From NCBI GenBank assembly GCA_037178675.1, contig JAYMGJ010000547.1, positions 62,001 through 126,000 on the forward strand: 64,000 nucleotides of DNA. Direction: 5' to 3'. The stretch is from Scleroderma bovista. Taxonomy: Eukaryota > Basidiomycota > Agaricomycetes > Boletales > Sclerodermataceae. The translations under genes were made by a program, and so were the position numbers. Of this stretch, positions 1-11,812 are shown piece after piece. The first letter of the stretch is position 1, and every line of letters starts with the position of its first letter. The notes under the pieces are model-generated. The model had not been told where the DNA came from. It saw nothing but the letters and a program-made list of their open reading frames with translations, and did no database searches.

Positions 1-136
1 GACGACATCTTGCTTGACAGACGAGATGAAACATTTTGCACAAGCATGGTATTCGTGATGACATCACATTGATGTGACGATGCCGCGGTTTTGGTCGATC
101 TCTTGAGGAGACATTCAATAATGCAGAGGATGGGAG

Positions 137-607
137 ATGGCTTGTCGTCTTCAAGAACGTTGGTGCTTTGACGAGGATGATGATCCCACAGTGACTCCAG
201 AGGGTGCGGAGGAACAGGACCGTATGCTCGTGGATGACTATGACCCGAGGTATCTGCGTCATATGATGACGTTACTCACTGAACAAGACCAGCAACTCAT
301 CAATAATGGCGCTACAATCTACGTCTTGCAAGATGGCTGTCTATATGCTGTCACCCCATTTCGAATCGCTGCTACGCTGCCAGTTCACAAAGACACCCAG
401 AATGTCCAGCGTAGATTTATAAATGGCATCTCGCCCCTTGCAACCTCCCGACAAATGCCTACCAGCATACCGCTACCCTCTGTCCCGAACAGCATGCTGA
501 TATCTATGCAGGCACACATGAAGGGCATGCAGCCTCCCACCACCATTCCTCATATGTGGATATGTCGTCCACCACGTACTATTTCCCCACTAGTCGAGTC
601 ACTTTGA
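137..607 (+). CDS. Hypothetical protein fragment, possibly enhancer-of-polycomb-like
   Basis: An open frame of about 156 codons, acidic at its start (EDDDPTVTPE) and Pro/Met-rich towards its end. The middle (LRHMMTLLTEQDQQLINN, then AVTPFRI) loosely recalls C-terminal regions of agaricomycete Epl1-like NuA4 subunits, but this is an impression from memory. No Epl1 core domain is present and the upstream part, if any, lies outside the window. The open frame seems to continue from a spliced upstream exon, since no good ATG context is seen. It lies among other gene fragments in the same orientation, so it may be one more captured piece. Function not established. Confidence 0.3.
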   Translation: MACRLQERWCFDEDDDPTVTPEGAEEQDRMLVDDYDPRYLRHMMTLLTEQDQQLINNGATIYVLQDGCLYAVTPFRIAATLPVHKDTQNVQRRFINGISPLATSRQMPTSIPLPSVPNSMLISMQAHMKGMQPPTTIPHMWICRPPRTISPLVESL

Positions 608-2674
608 GCAATGGCCGCTGCAAGTCCCACCAATGAGCCGTGCCCGACCACCTCGACGCTCTTGCTCAATATGAGCTCTCTGACTGTCACCGTCTCCCTG
701 ACTGCGCATTCCCTGATCGAACCCAATTATTTCACATCCACAAGGTCAGCAGGGTCCTTTCCGAGAGCATCCTCATCCTGACTTGCATGCGATCTCCTAG
801 CATCCTCACCATGCCCACTCGCACTCATATTCCAGTGGGTCGGCCCTCAGCATGTCCCCAATGACGCCAGTCTCTCCTCAAAACCTTCCCCAGTGCACCT
901 CTCAATGCAACCCACTTTCACCTTCAATTCGACGACACTGCTGCAGTTGGTCTTTCACCAATCTTGATCTGGTTCTTCAGTTCCAGGCTGCCAGGCTAGT
1001 ATCGGATCCCACAGCACTTTGTCGGCGCTGAACTTACCGTGGAGAAGAGTGTCCCACGAAAACGAAGCCTCACAGGCACTCTCGCCACCTCCCATACTCG
1101 TCTTGGTGGCCATACAATGCATTCACACTCTCATTCCTACTCAAATGTCACTTCTGGTGGCCACGGCTACACTCACGTGCACGCACACTGTCTCTCCCAT
1201 CTAATTATAACTGCCACCCCCACCGCCTCCAGCACCTCTGACGTCCCTTTCAGCATCGCACGCTTCCCGTTCATTTTCTCTTTCCATTCCCATTCACACT
1301 CGTCCTTGTCCTAAAAGCCCGTCTCCCTGTCAGCTTTCTTTCAATCACAAACCGAGTTGGACGTGAATCCCCATCCTTCTGCTCCATATGATGAAATGGA
1401 TGGCCCTAATTCATACCTGATGGACAATGTTTCAGATGACGAGTACGGGACAACTTTCAATGGCTCAAGTGGTCATGTCCACAGGTCGGTGTATACCCGT
1501 ACCCGTACCGGGTACGGTGTTCAGGTTTTGACCTATGTGTTACCCATGCAGAACCCTAGTGCCCACTTCACTGTACAATCGAGATGCAGTCAGCGGTAAA
1601 CGGTGTGCATTGACGGCGCTATGTAGTACAACCTTGTCGCTACAGCCTTGATAGCATTGATCACGCACTGATGACGGATCTATTATATCTCAACTCGAAA
1701 TGATATCTGCAGACTCGATCTATTTAGGTAAAAAAACGCAACGGCACGGCATCAGCCAGCTGATAAGTTGGAAGCAATAAGAGAGTTGCATCCTCCTCCA
1801 ACGACTGGCAAATGACTGACCCTGACCCTAACTTCAACATGACATCCCAGGCTTGGGATAGCACCTTTGGCGGCGGCCAGGGCCAAATGTTTTTAGATGA
1901 TTTGGATCCGATGAATGCTGACTCAGACAATCGTTACAGCTATGAGGTTCAGCCTTGGAAATCATCCCATCTCATCAATGCATTCAATGGAGGCTTCGAC
2001 AGCAATCTTTCCTGGAACCGGCATCTACGTATTGGCTCTTCTATCTCGGACTCTACGTCTTTTTCGCACAACCTGGGTAAGCCTTAGGGAGTGCTTGAGC
2101 CTTGTGATTGTGTCGCCTTACATCGCTGTGTACTAGGACATTCAACAACGGGTCACACCGAAGACCTGCATTCTGTCACCACAGACCTACCACTGGTACC
2201 GCATTCGTTTCATGTTACACCTGACCCCCCTCCCGCTTTCTCCACAATGACGACGACTAGCACCCTGTTTGCGCTCACACGGTATTCCACCCAGGACAGC
2301 AAACATTTTCGGCCTTTCCATCAGCGTCCTACCCACTGTATGTTCAATCTGAACATCCTGTTACTTCAACACCTATACATTCGACAATACCAATGTCCAC
2401 TCTTGTGTCGAACCATGCGGCAGCGTATCCAGTGACTCACGCCGAACAGCACCAACCTCTTACTACGATCGTGCTTCCACCCCCGGTGACTTTTCCTATG
2501 GCTTCAACTTCCACCATGTTCGTGCAGTCTCAGACCGTAGGACAGTATTCTATGCCTCTGCTCCCGATTCCTTATGATCCACCTACTTCCTTGACGAACT
2601 CCCATTTTTTGGACTGCCATGAGTCTGTTTTTCTTTGACGTTTCAATCGCTTACAACTATTTTAAGGTGATTTT
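608..2674. other. No clear gene; short open frames only
   Basis: This stretch is C- and T-rich on the plus strand with several short overlapping open frames. The best is 1812-2087 (starts MTDPDPNF, contains a Gly-rich WDSTFGGGQGQ segment), which could be one exon of a spliced hypothetical gene. It reads into a GT-type donor near 2075. I recognise no family. A palindromic CCCGTACC/GGTACGGG run lies near 1497-1520. Confidence 0.35.
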
Positions 2675-3690
2675 ATGAACGAGCTGATCGGGCGCGGTCT
2701 GGTAAACTGGATGAGCATCGTTAGAGGCACGTCGGACGGTCTCTTTACTGCACTCTGTGAAACCTCAGCGGCAACGCTTAAGGAGCACCATGTACAACAC
2801 GCTTTAGCAGAAAGTGTGTTCAATTGTGTAAAGGAATCACTGGGTTATGACTGGTCTCCGGAGAATGGTAAGTTTCATATTTTACAATAGTAATTGTTCT
2901 GATGTGCAGAAGTGGAATGGACCAATGGACCGGTGTCGAGAACAACGTTCGGCGATCAAAGTTTCAAGGGGAAAGTCATGGAGACCCTCTTTGAGACGCA
3001 AGCCCGATACTTCGAGCACACCTGGACCCAGGCTCAGTATGCTGTTCAAAATCACGATGGGTCCAATGGGTTGCCTATGCACAACGTCGGTATTCTTGGA
3101 GGAGCCGTCCCCGTCAATAAGGCATTGCTGTGATGGTGGTGCAAATATTCGGCGAATCATGGCTACAGTATCTTCCACCAGGCAAGGCAGGACCATCTGA
3201 CAGGATCATTTATATTGGTATGTTTCAACATTTCGTTCATTAAATAAATATCAATTCCTTCTTTTTGTCCTTAGACTGTCCCATTCAGACACAACAGATT
3301 TACGCAATCATTCCAGCTCGGAGCATATGGGGTCAATCGTATGGGATATTTTGGTTTCATCGACAACAATCGTGGCACTCCAGCCACCGAGCTTATGCTG
3401 TATGCGGCAGCTACCATCTGCGGCTGGGTATGATCCTTATTTATCATAAAACTTTAATCCTGACTATGCCTGAAGCTGATTTCAGCAGCCCGTGATTATC
3501 AAAATACTGCCATGCTTCCCGAATTTTCTCACAGGGTGAAGAACAATGTCAGAGCAGCGACTCTAAATGTACACAAATTCTTTGTCAATATCATGCTTGG
3601 TAAACTTCCCAGGCAATCCATTGAGGAACAAAATGCATGGTGTACCGGTCTTGTAACCCTTTTGCAAAAATCACTTACCCATTGAATCAT
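2675..3690 (+). pseudogene. Broken multi-exon hypothetical gene (DUF6532-like layout)
   Basis: At least four exons can be joined in phase: about 2675-2867, 2910-3217, 3275-3427 and a further piece to about 3690, with 42-60 nt introns. Exon 2 encodes TLFETQARYFEHTWTQAQYA and then meets an in-frame TGA at 3131-3133, after which the frame stays open and coding-like to the next donor; CGA to TGA would explain it. Exon 3 encodes a VPFRHNRF segment followed by about 40 residues ending ELMLYAAATICGW. That layout resembles the C-terminal half of agaricomycete DUF6532 proteins, but only weakly. Function unknown. The stop and the gene-fragment surroundings suggest it is dead. Confidence 0.4.
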
Positions 3691-4537
3691 TCCGCTCTCG
3701 CATATTTCAGACTCTTATGTCTACATTGCATATCTCTAGGTTCGTCGACGTTGTGTGTACGTATAGTTGTTGTTTGGCAATCCCCAACTCCTGGATTGTG
3801 TTGGGCAGAATGAAATGTGCTTGTGCTGAAGTGTCACATTTACTAGTACTATCACCTATCAAATACTTGAAATGAAATTAAAGATACGGTCGACTACGCT
3901 ATACAAAGCTCAGGCCAAAGCCTCGTCTAAGGCACGGCCTAGGCAGACACTTGGCTGTCACATGACCATCGCAGCGTGATTTCACTTGTTGTCATGCTTT
4001 TTTCTATTTCAATAAATACTTCATGGATTCATGTCGTCCAACTTCGTGGAGTTTAAGAATGCCTGTATCATGATTTGTAATTGTACAGAAAATTTATTAC
4101 TACTAGTGGAGTAGATTGGTTTTCAGAAGTTGGTCAACTACTAACTGGGCAGGCCAAGTAGTATTTGATAAGCAATAGTACTGTTTGTACCTCAGTTGTT
4201 GATTTCAACACTAAGGTACACTGCTCGTTGTTCGTCATCTCTAGTTCGTAGGCTGATAGTATCCATGACGTTCTTAGGTGCTTCAATCATGTACACTAGT
4301 TGTTGATTCCAACACTAAGACGTCCTTTGCCTACAGGTTGTGTGGTTGGAACCAGGCTCAGTCTCATCTAATCGGATTCATCAACGACTCATCTTCGATT
4401 CATTTTGTTACGTTCTGGCCCGCGCGGTGCTTTAGTACCTTCTCAGCAGTCCGGATCACCTTTTCTCCCTGCATACAGTCTCTACTCCTCCAACTGCTGG
4501 GAGCTCGGATCAAGCTCTCTCGTTTTGTCCATTCTTG
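3691..4537. other. AT-rich gap without recognisable gene
   Basis: Nothing protein-coding is convincing here. A short direct repeat (GTTGTTGATTYCAACACTAA) occurs near 4195 and again near 4298, about 103 bp apart, and could be a remnant of a terminal repeat or a local duplication. Confidence 0.4.
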
Positions 4538-4715
4538 TCTGTGGAGCACCTGTTGTCTCTACACAGCGCCTTGGAACGACTCGTCTTGTGTTCTTGTCTG
4601 CAGAGCATCTGCTGTCCCTACACAGCATCTTGGAATGCCTCGTTTTTGTTCTTGTCTGCGGGACACTGTCTATTGTCTCTGCAGCGCCTGGGAGCATTTC
4701 CTTTCGACCTAATGT
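4538..4715 (+). repeat. Three-copy tandem repeat, about 59 bp unit
   Basis: Three head-to-tail units begin at about 4538, 4597 and 4655. Each starts with TCTG followed by a variant of GRGCACCTGTTGTCTCTACA and contains a CTTGGAAYG block. They diverge by roughly 20-30%, with the third unit the most different. All three frames are partly open, which creates spurious 140-150 codon open frames. Confidence 0.75.
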
Positions 4716-4756
4716 CTATTTTATTGTCACTCTAATGGGCAAATACGATCATGTTC

Positions 4757-5330
4757 CGGAGCCGCCTTGGAAGTTTATATCCGTCATGGTTACCGAGCCT
4801 ACTCATTACTCTCCATTAACTACGAAGAGGGCAATGGTTTGGATGATGGTGACCTTCCCACTGCCATGACCTGGTGATTCAACCTCGGACGTTCTCACTC
4901 CCCCCTAGCGACTCCAAGGTTGAATGCTAAGTGAGTGTTTGTCTCACTGTCCATTGCTTCAAAACTGACCTGTGAACAGCGATCCAAGACGTCAAGGTTC
5001 CGTTAGCAATTCGACCTACCTCATTAGCCGCAGCCATTCCCAGCCCATTCGTACGGGTGTCATTATGTCCTTCTCGGACTTGCAGGCGCTTTCGCGTGGT
5101 TTCGAGAAAGTTGCTTCCCTTCTTCCCATTTTCGATACAGAGGACTTCCGAAGCCACTACGGCACCTCAGAGCCTCCGAATGTCATGAACCTTGCGCTCC
5201 GTGTCTTCAAGCAGTCGGTTGAAATTTCGGAGGAGGCATGGGCCGAACAGCTGACCAAATTTGTCGGGGAGCATAATGCCACTCTGATTAAACGGGGTGT
5301 CCGTTGTGTCCATCATGTTACGATGCCAGC
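4757..5330 (+). pseudogene. Acetyl-CoA carboxylase (ACC1-type) fragment, part A
   Basis: This encodes part of the central region of fungal acetyl-CoA carboxylase, the biotin-dependent enzyme that makes malonyl-CoA in the cytosol. Recognisable segments are LEVYIRHGYRAYSLLS, FNLGRSHSP, YLISRSHSQPIRTGVI and PPNVMNLALRVFK. An intron (GTGAGT from about 4932 to about 4979) keeps the frame. An in-frame TGA at 4875-4877 sits where the family has Arg (TW-R-FNLGRSHSP), consistent with CGA to TGA. The biotin carboxylase, biotinyl and most carboxyltransferase regions are absent, so this cannot be a working gene. The homology breaks near 5330 inside the conserved VSIML segment and resumes at about 6390. 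Confidence 0.85.
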
Positions 5331-6300
5331 CGTTCTCCCAGGAGATGCTGGCCAAGTACAATGTGCCTGTACTTGCTGGTTGTGTGAAGCTCTGGGCAGT
5401 GGAGCTTGATCCTCCCCTGGCACTCTGGGAGGGATGGGAAGATATCAGGAAGCTGTATCTGACAAGTGTGTTGACTGTTTTCTTTTGTGGTGGTTTATTT
5501 TGCTGACTTGTATGCGTAGTTGGTGCTGCTGCAAAAGCAGAGGACGAGGCATCAGAACAGCAGCATGCACAGGATTTGCAAGTGGCCCTCCAGAGGCTGC
5601 CAAAGGTCCATCTTTATGTGCTCAATGTCATTGTTTTGCATCTTCATGGGTGAGTGTAGATCATTGATACTTTGTGCGAGGCTCGTTGACACCTGTGCCT
5701 AGGTTGATCGAGTCTACTACTGCATCGGAAAATGATGATGTGTATATCTCCAAGCTTGCTCTGTCAGTTGGTTGAAGTAAGTGATGTGCAGTATATCAAG
5801 TTTCTTCATCTTACCCTTTTTCAGCAATCCTCCGACAGAGAATGGAGACAGAGCTTGCTATCCAGGACCACCATCCAGTGTGTATGTCGACTATCTTTGT
5901 CACCACGTATCCCTCACTAATGTTTCCACACAGTATTATTTATCAATCTCGTCAAGAATTATGACAACATATTGCCACCAACGATTGAGAAGAAGAAGTG
6001 TGAATCTGAATGCAGGGTTCCCGTCAGAAAGCGTACTACACCTGTCGATATGCGTATAAGCACAGGCAGGATTTCAGTTGGTGCACCCACACCAGAGGTT
6101 CTTGCTGCTCAGCAGGCCGCGCAAAAGGTTGCTGCGGCACATTCAAGCCCCATTCAGATGACGGAGCTAGAGTCAATGGATTCGTTGTCAGCTGCTGAGA
6201 CAGGAACGGAGACAGAGGGCGAGCCTGAGATGGAAACTGAAACTGATGCCGAAGCCCGGCGTCAATCTGACGACAATGGTGCGCCTCCTCCCCTCTCCTG
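5331..6300 (+). pseudogene. RhoGAP domain fragment inserted within the ACC fragment
   Basis: Spliced reading gives the C-terminal half of a RhoGAP domain (GTPase activation on Rho/Cdc42) and a low-complexity tail. Segments seen: AGCVKLWAVELDPPL and WEGWEDIRKLYLT, then an intron (about 5466-5518), LQRLPKVHLYVLNVIVLHLHG, an intron, ASENDDVYISKLALSVG, and after more introns an ILRQRMETELAIQDHHPV exon and NLVKNYDNILPPTIEKKK. The tail is Ala/Glu/Thr-rich (about 6050-6300, ending at TGA). The Arg-finger N-terminal half is missing. Introns are retained, so it was copied as DNA, not through mRNA. It splits one ACC exon almost exactly. Confidence 0.75.
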
Positions 6301-6389
6301 ACAATGGTCCGTATACGTCCACGCGTCCTGCCACGTTTGTTTCACCACCTGCATCACCACCTCCTGAGCCTGCATTTCCAGCTGCAGCA

Positions 6390-7190
6390 GTGGGGGCAGA
6401 GGGGAGGCCACGGCCAGTACCCCATGTACTTCACTTTCAGGATCATTGATGGAGCCTGGCTCGAAAAACAAGCAATCTGTAACATCGAGTCAGCGCTGGT
6501 GTTCCAGCTTGAGCTCAGCCGACTTTCGAACTACAAGCTCACGCCCGTCTTCGTGGAGACCAAGCAGATTCATATGTATCATGCAGTCGCCTGTGAGAAC
6601 CAGCTTGATAGTTGGTTCTTCATCCGTGCTCTTGTTTGTCCAGGACGCATCTGCGGAACGATGAGTATGGCAGAATATCTTGAATCGGAGACGGATCGCC
6701 TCGTGACTAGCATTCTGGATACCCTCAAAGTCGTCAATGCACAACACCGCAACACAGACTGCAATCACATCTTCATGAACTTTGTCTACAATCTTGCCGT
6801 CATGTTTTGACCGCCATCTCCGGGTTCATTGAGTGTCACGGAAAGCGCGCCTCCACATCACTGGGTCCGAAATTTGTATTGCCCTCAAGGACAATGAGGG
6901 TAATGTGACCCCGATCCGGTGCATCATCGAGAACGTCTCGGGCTTCGTGGTCAACTTCCATGGATACCAGGATATCACCACTGACAAGGGCACGACCATC
7001 CTCAAGTCGATCGGGGAGAAAGTCCTCTACATCTCCAGCCAGTGTCTCGTGCATACCCCACGAAAGAGTCATTGCAGCCTAAACATTACCAGGCGCATCT
7101 TGTCGGTACCACTTACGTCTACAATTTCCCCGAGTTGTTCTCCAAGGCAATCCAAAATGTCTGGATTAAGGCACGAAGCCAGGAGTCATC
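6390..7190 (+). pseudogene. Acetyl-CoA carboxylase fragment, part B
   Basis: Homology to ACC resumes at QYPMYFTFR and runs through LVFQLELSRLSNYKLTPVFV, KQIHMYHAVA, HRNTDCNHIFMNFVYNLAV, NVTPIRCIIENVSGFVVNFH, DITTDKGTTILKSIGEK and HYQAHLVGTTYVYNFPELFS to about VWIKAR. This is the segment leading into the carboxyltransferase domain. Two frame changes occur, near 6805-6840 (with loss of several codons) and near 7035-7045, so the reading frame is destroyed. Joined to part A without the RhoGAP piece, the protein alignment would be almost continuous. No downstream carboxyltransferase sequence follows. Confidence 0.85.
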
Positions 7191-8695
7191 TCTGAGCTTG
7201 CCGAAGAAGGATGCTCATTCTTCAAGACCATTCTTCGACAACTAGAAATGCCTGGCATCTGTTCCATTACCGCTTCAATCATGTTGATCTGGGCTCAGTA
7301 CTTGGTGCGAGAGAAGATCCTCAACTTGCAGATGAAGGACGCTATCTTGGGGAGCATGGTGCTCTTCGTTGTGACCTTCTAGTATGGGTGGGTGCCATCT
7401 ACTCTGATGGTGAAGCGATTTTTAACCTCCTCGAGGGTCTGCCTCACGTACTGAGATGCAGACCACTTTCAAACTGGTACTGCAGTCCTCTGCCTGTTCA
7501 TCGGTTTCGACTACTTTTCCATCAATGTTGGCCTTTGCCTTGATCGCTACTTCTACTGTTAGTGGGTCATCAGTTTCCACTCTCGCTACGCCATGTTTGA
7601 GAATGTTTTGGTACATCATGTTGCTATGGAGGCTCATTGCCTCTCGATGGAGATGTCAATGGCCCTGCTATTGGCTCGGAGTATCATGCCAACATTGCCA
7701 GTGTGGTTCCACTTGCACTGACAGCATCAACCCTGCGATGGCACCTCAGCCCCAGTGACGATGATGACGGCGATGATGCCGATCACCACAATCGCCGTCG
7801 AGACGGCACCACCACTCGCATCCCCAACACTGCCAACACAGCACCAAGCTCTCCACAGCCTCCGTGTATTGACACCAATGTGCCCAACAGTGTTGATGGC
7901 TACCAGCCCCCCAGCCTTGTAGTACCGTACGTAACCCACCACTAACAAATAACTACTAAACAGTCCCCAACATCAATGTTGATGTTCACCATCACCTCAG
8001 CCCAGCGACAACGATGGTGATGGCATCGATCACCGTCAATAACGATGCCTACACCTACCCTCAGCCACAACATCATCCAATGACAATGGGGATCACTGCC
8101 ATTGCCATTGATGATGGTTACCACTGCCCTGGCCTCACCCCCAGCACAGTGCTGAGCCTCCCTCACAGCTTCTGTGTATCAACACCAACATGCCCAACAA
8201 GTAAGTTCTTTTCTTTTCTTCTCCACATTCAAGTGACTACCATCCCCCCAGTGCTACGATGACCAGCCCTGCACTGTTGCAACTGCCCCAATGGTCTCTA
8301 TTCAGAGTCAAAGATTTCACTCGAAACACTTTTCAACCATTGGAACTCCAAGAGCTGGGGTGTTGAATGTCATTCATTTAGGTCAGTCTTTGTTTGTGAG
8401 GCAGCATTAGTGGGTGGGAGAAAAATTTGAACATACCCAATGTGTTTCAATTTCCCTCCCCCTCATCAATGCTGACCACAAACAAAAACCTTGGTAATTG
8501 CACATTTGTTGTTACTAGTTCTATAAAAATGTTGTGCAGAGGATTGTAAATAAATAAAAACTGAGTGTTATATAGAAAAAATTGTGAAGGATTGTAAAAA
8601 AAGTGTAGATGACAATAATATTTACATTAAGTAATGCAGCATCATAGGTGATGACTGGCGCTTCCCTGAGTTATAAATGGATGTCAGAATGTCAA
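7191..8695. other. Gap with degenerate duplicated low-complexity sequence
   Basis: About 7213-7383 can be read as a hydrophobic 55-residue segment (ITASIMLIWAQYLV) that I cannot assign. A minus-strand open frame (7422-7637, ARVETDDPLTVEVAIKAK) also looks coding-like but is unrecognised. From about 7640 to 8200 the sequence is rich in GATGACGATGG-type triplets. It contains an imperfect direct repeat: a CACAGCYTCYGTGTAT block followed by CACCAAYRTGCCCAACA, near 7854 and again near 8163. The rest to 8695 is AT-rich and empty. Confidence 0.4.
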
Positions 8696-9226
8696 CTTGC
8701 TTGTCAGTGATGCCATTGAATTACACAAAACAACAGAGTGACATCTTTAGTTCAGGGTAATAAAATTATTGCACTCACATTATCAATAGCATTACCACAC
8801 AATGACACAATGACATTTATAGATATCCCTTGTCCAGATTAATAAAATTATTGCATACAACATATCAATGGATATCAGGGTGGTAACTCCATGGTCAATG
8901 AATGTCATAGCATTATCATAGAATGACACAATGATATTCCTTGTCCAGACTAATGAGATTATTGTACAGTCATTGTCAATGAATGTCAGGATAATAACTG
9001 GCCGGTCAATAATTATCATAGAATTACCACACAATGACACAATGACATCCATGGATATTCCTTGTCCAGATTAATAAAATTATTGCATACAACATATCAA
9101 TGGATATCAGGATGATAACTCCATGGTCAATGAATGTCATAGCATTATCATAGAATGACACAATGATATTCCTTGTTCAGAAAAATAAAATTATTGCACT
9201 TATATTGTCAATAAACATCAGACTGT
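8696..9226. repeat. Minisatellite with alternating 111/121-bp units
   Basis: The anchor word TTGTYCAG, followed by AATAAAATTATTG, recurs at about 8830, 8941, 9062 and 9173, giving spacings of 111, 121 and 111 bp. A degenerate unit precedes it near 8747. Units contain CAATGACACAATGAYAT and GGTCAATGAATGTCATAG words. The alternation means a 232-bp two-unit higher-order repeat: 8828-8937 and 9060-9170 are nearly identical to each other but less like the unit between them. Confidence 0.8.
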
Positions 9227-10147
9227 GGGTAAGAAGATAATGGCCTATAAACTCACAACAATCATGGTTTCTGAGGATGATGTTCTTAAACTAGCCCACA
9301 TTGGATTTAAGTCCCTCTGGCCGAGTAGAAAGCCTCACCTCCCAGGGATTATGCGATTCAATTCCACTTCCCACATCCAGGATTCACTCGGTATCCCCCA
9401 GTGTTTCCCCGCATGCGCCAAGATCACCCCTGGCATGGATGTGCCCCCTTAATGTTTAATGACTCCAGATAGGATTTGAATCATCGCATTGTGGGCTGAT
9501 TCGTAACCTGAAGAAGATTGTCCGTGTCCTGGTCATATAACTCGACTGATGAGAAAGATCAAATGTGCACCTCGGTGGTGGGTCGACAGTGACCTGGAAG
9601 AGTTCTGGTGGGGTATATTTCAACTTCTCCACATGATTGTCTAAGCTTACCTCTTGCATACTTCATCTCTGAACGCCTTTCCGACAATGCCACCATAATA
9701 TTTGCTATTACTTGCTCATTTTTTGTCTTGAAATCATTTCATAATTGCACACATATCACTCTTATTGCATTGTGCAAGCTGGATGTTACCTTGTGGTCTG
9801 GAATGTTTTAAACGGATGTCACAACTTGCACGCATTTGATTGGCACAGTTCTCGCTTGCATCCGGCCTGGAACAGATCTCCAATTTTCCCAAGTTTGCAC
9901 TTGGTGGCGAGAAGGTGATCTTGCTTTACATGTTCAAGTAAGCTGGGAGTCTCTCAATATAACTGTGACGAGTAACATTGAATCCGTGGTTTCAAGGAAC
10001 GGAGCACCTGGAACTGAAGCTGTGACTGACTGAGTGCGCAGTAATGATTTCATTATGACAAGTCATGGACCATGGACGAATCACATATCATTGGAATGGG
10101 TCGTTGAGGGTCATCACAGGCCGAAATAAATATCTAACCTAGCCTAG
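9227..10147. other. Gap without recognisable gene
   Basis: Only short open frames occur (for example 9225-9452 and 9836-10033) and none has a motif or splice continuity I can support. The end of this stretch abuts a putative LTR. Confidence 0.35.
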
Positions 10148-10489
10148 TGTCGGGAATTTCTCAGGTGCGTAGTACCTGTGACGATGAGAGAGGTAGCTAG
10201 TCTCTAACGCGATCACACAAGAACCTTCTTGAGCTGAAATAATCACCTGACTGAAGGTAACTAATATTCAGGAAAAGACTGATATGCGACGACAGAGGGT
10301 ATCGACTTATATACGCTGCGGTCCAGGTACGGGTAACGAGAGTGGTACGACAACAGTGCGAAAAGAGGAACCAAGAATGAGACTAGAAGTACGAGAGAGC
10401 GACTAGAGTTAGTCCAGTAACGGTAGAGTATAGTAATAGGAATTGGTAATTGGAACAGATGTCCGCTGACTTATCATGGAATCCTTACA
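10148..10489 (-). mobile_element. Putative LTR of a retroelement (solo or truncated)
   Basis: On the minus strand this 342-bp block begins TGTAAGG and ends CCCGACA, has a TATATAAG box near its middle, and is preceded by a purine-rich tract (CCAGAAGGGG) in the position of a polypurine tract. These are the expected parts of a 3' LTR. No second copy is present in the window and the flanking 5-mers (CCTAG and GTACC) do not match. It is therefore probably the end of a truncated element, not a clean solo LTR. About 100 bp beyond the tract may be residual internal sequence. Confidence 0.45.
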
Positions 10490-10872
10490 GTACCCCTTCT
10501 GGTGGGGGAAAATGGGCCACTTCATATGTATGACTCATACGCTACTTCGATGTGACCGAAAGCTTGACTGAGTTGGTACTTGGTCGAGCATGGCTAACAA
10601 TACAAGACATAGCCTTGCTTCGCTGCGGCAATGTAGGAAATGATACTGTACCCGACAGCAGCGCCATGTCCACTGTACCATGCTGTTGCACTGCGCCACG
10701 ATCTGTGTCACTGTTGTACTGTAGCCAAATTGTGTAGTTCTGTATTGCAATTGTTGTAAATACACTGTAATCTATGAATGCTAGTGGTCACATCATCAAT
10801 GCCGTGACCCATCCGTTGCTGGTGGCATCGACATTAAGATCAAACAAGTGCATTGTCAAAAGAACAAGGTAC

Positions 10873-11642
10873 TCACAGAATGGCCGAGCATGTGCCGTGC
10901 CGGAGAGAATTCCAAGCACCCAAAAATATCCATGTCATCCTTGAAATACTGGTGTGTTGTATGCCATGATTGATTAGTAATACTCTCTTCCAGTGGATCT
11001 GCAAGTGAATCGATGGATGCCATGATGTGCTCCTAGAAACAAAGGCCTCAACAGTGGACAATGAGAGTGGAATGATACCATACTTGGATGCAGGGAGCTA
11101 GAGCTCCGGGAAGATACCACAATGCAATTGTGTCACCTTCTCCCAGAATAATGGTGGGCTGGGAAAGGGTCCCAGTCAAAGAGGAAGGATGTCTACGGAG
11201 GACCCTAATCTCCTGTTGCTCATTTGTGCCGGATTGCATTGGTCCGAGGCTTTCAGACAACCTAATCAAGTCAATGCCGCACGAAACTTCAGCGGATATC
11301 AAGCAAGGGATAATAGAACTATAAAAGAATTGGCTCACTCCGATTATGGTATGCCTGTGTGATGGTGGATACAATTTGGTTCATGGCTACAGTTGCGTCC
11401 ACCGGCAGGGACAGAAGTGTTTCCGGGGTGGGGGAATTTAAGTCTGGGAATGCTTCATTCAGGAAGCGGCGCCGCATATATGATGCCATGATGTCAGACA
11501 AAGTATAGTTGGATGGCACGGCATTTGCACCAGCCATTGGATACAGGACAACTTTTGACAATGTGGGGAGTAAAAATTTTATTGGGGGATGTGCGGCATC
11601 CTGCGGACATCTGTTTGCAAACAGCAATGCAACACATTCCAT
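10873..11642 (-). CDS. Hypothetical multi-exon protein (partial)
   Basis: Three phase-compatible exons run on the minus strand: about 11642-11336, 11290-11090 and 11038-10878. They are separated by an intron ending at CTGAAG and one starting GTATGG and ending TTTCTAG. The product contains ANAVPSNYTLSDIMASYMRR, IRVLRRHPSSLTGT, ILGEGDTIALWYLPGAL and EESITNQSWHTTHQYFKDD. It looks like a member of an uncharacterised agaricomycete family (the GDTIALWYLPGAL segment is its most familiar part). A GTGAGT donor near 10875 suggests at least one further exon that I cannot place. It diverges from the interrupted gene at 11,813. Function unknown. Confidence 0.45.
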
Positions 11643-11812
11643 TCTCAGCTAGATCCACTAAACAAGGCTGATCGGCGATTGGCCGGTGCGAAACAACACA
11701 TGCCTGGTTGCACAATGTGGTAATTATGCATCAGGTGACATGTGGACCGTGAGAAAATTGATTGCCTGAATGTTATAAGGCTTAGGGCGAATTGGCCATC
11801 ACACCATCAATC

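Noticed and set aside
8696..9226. CRISPR-like array
   Set aside because: Units are over 100 bp, abut directly without unique spacers, and the organism is a eukaryote.
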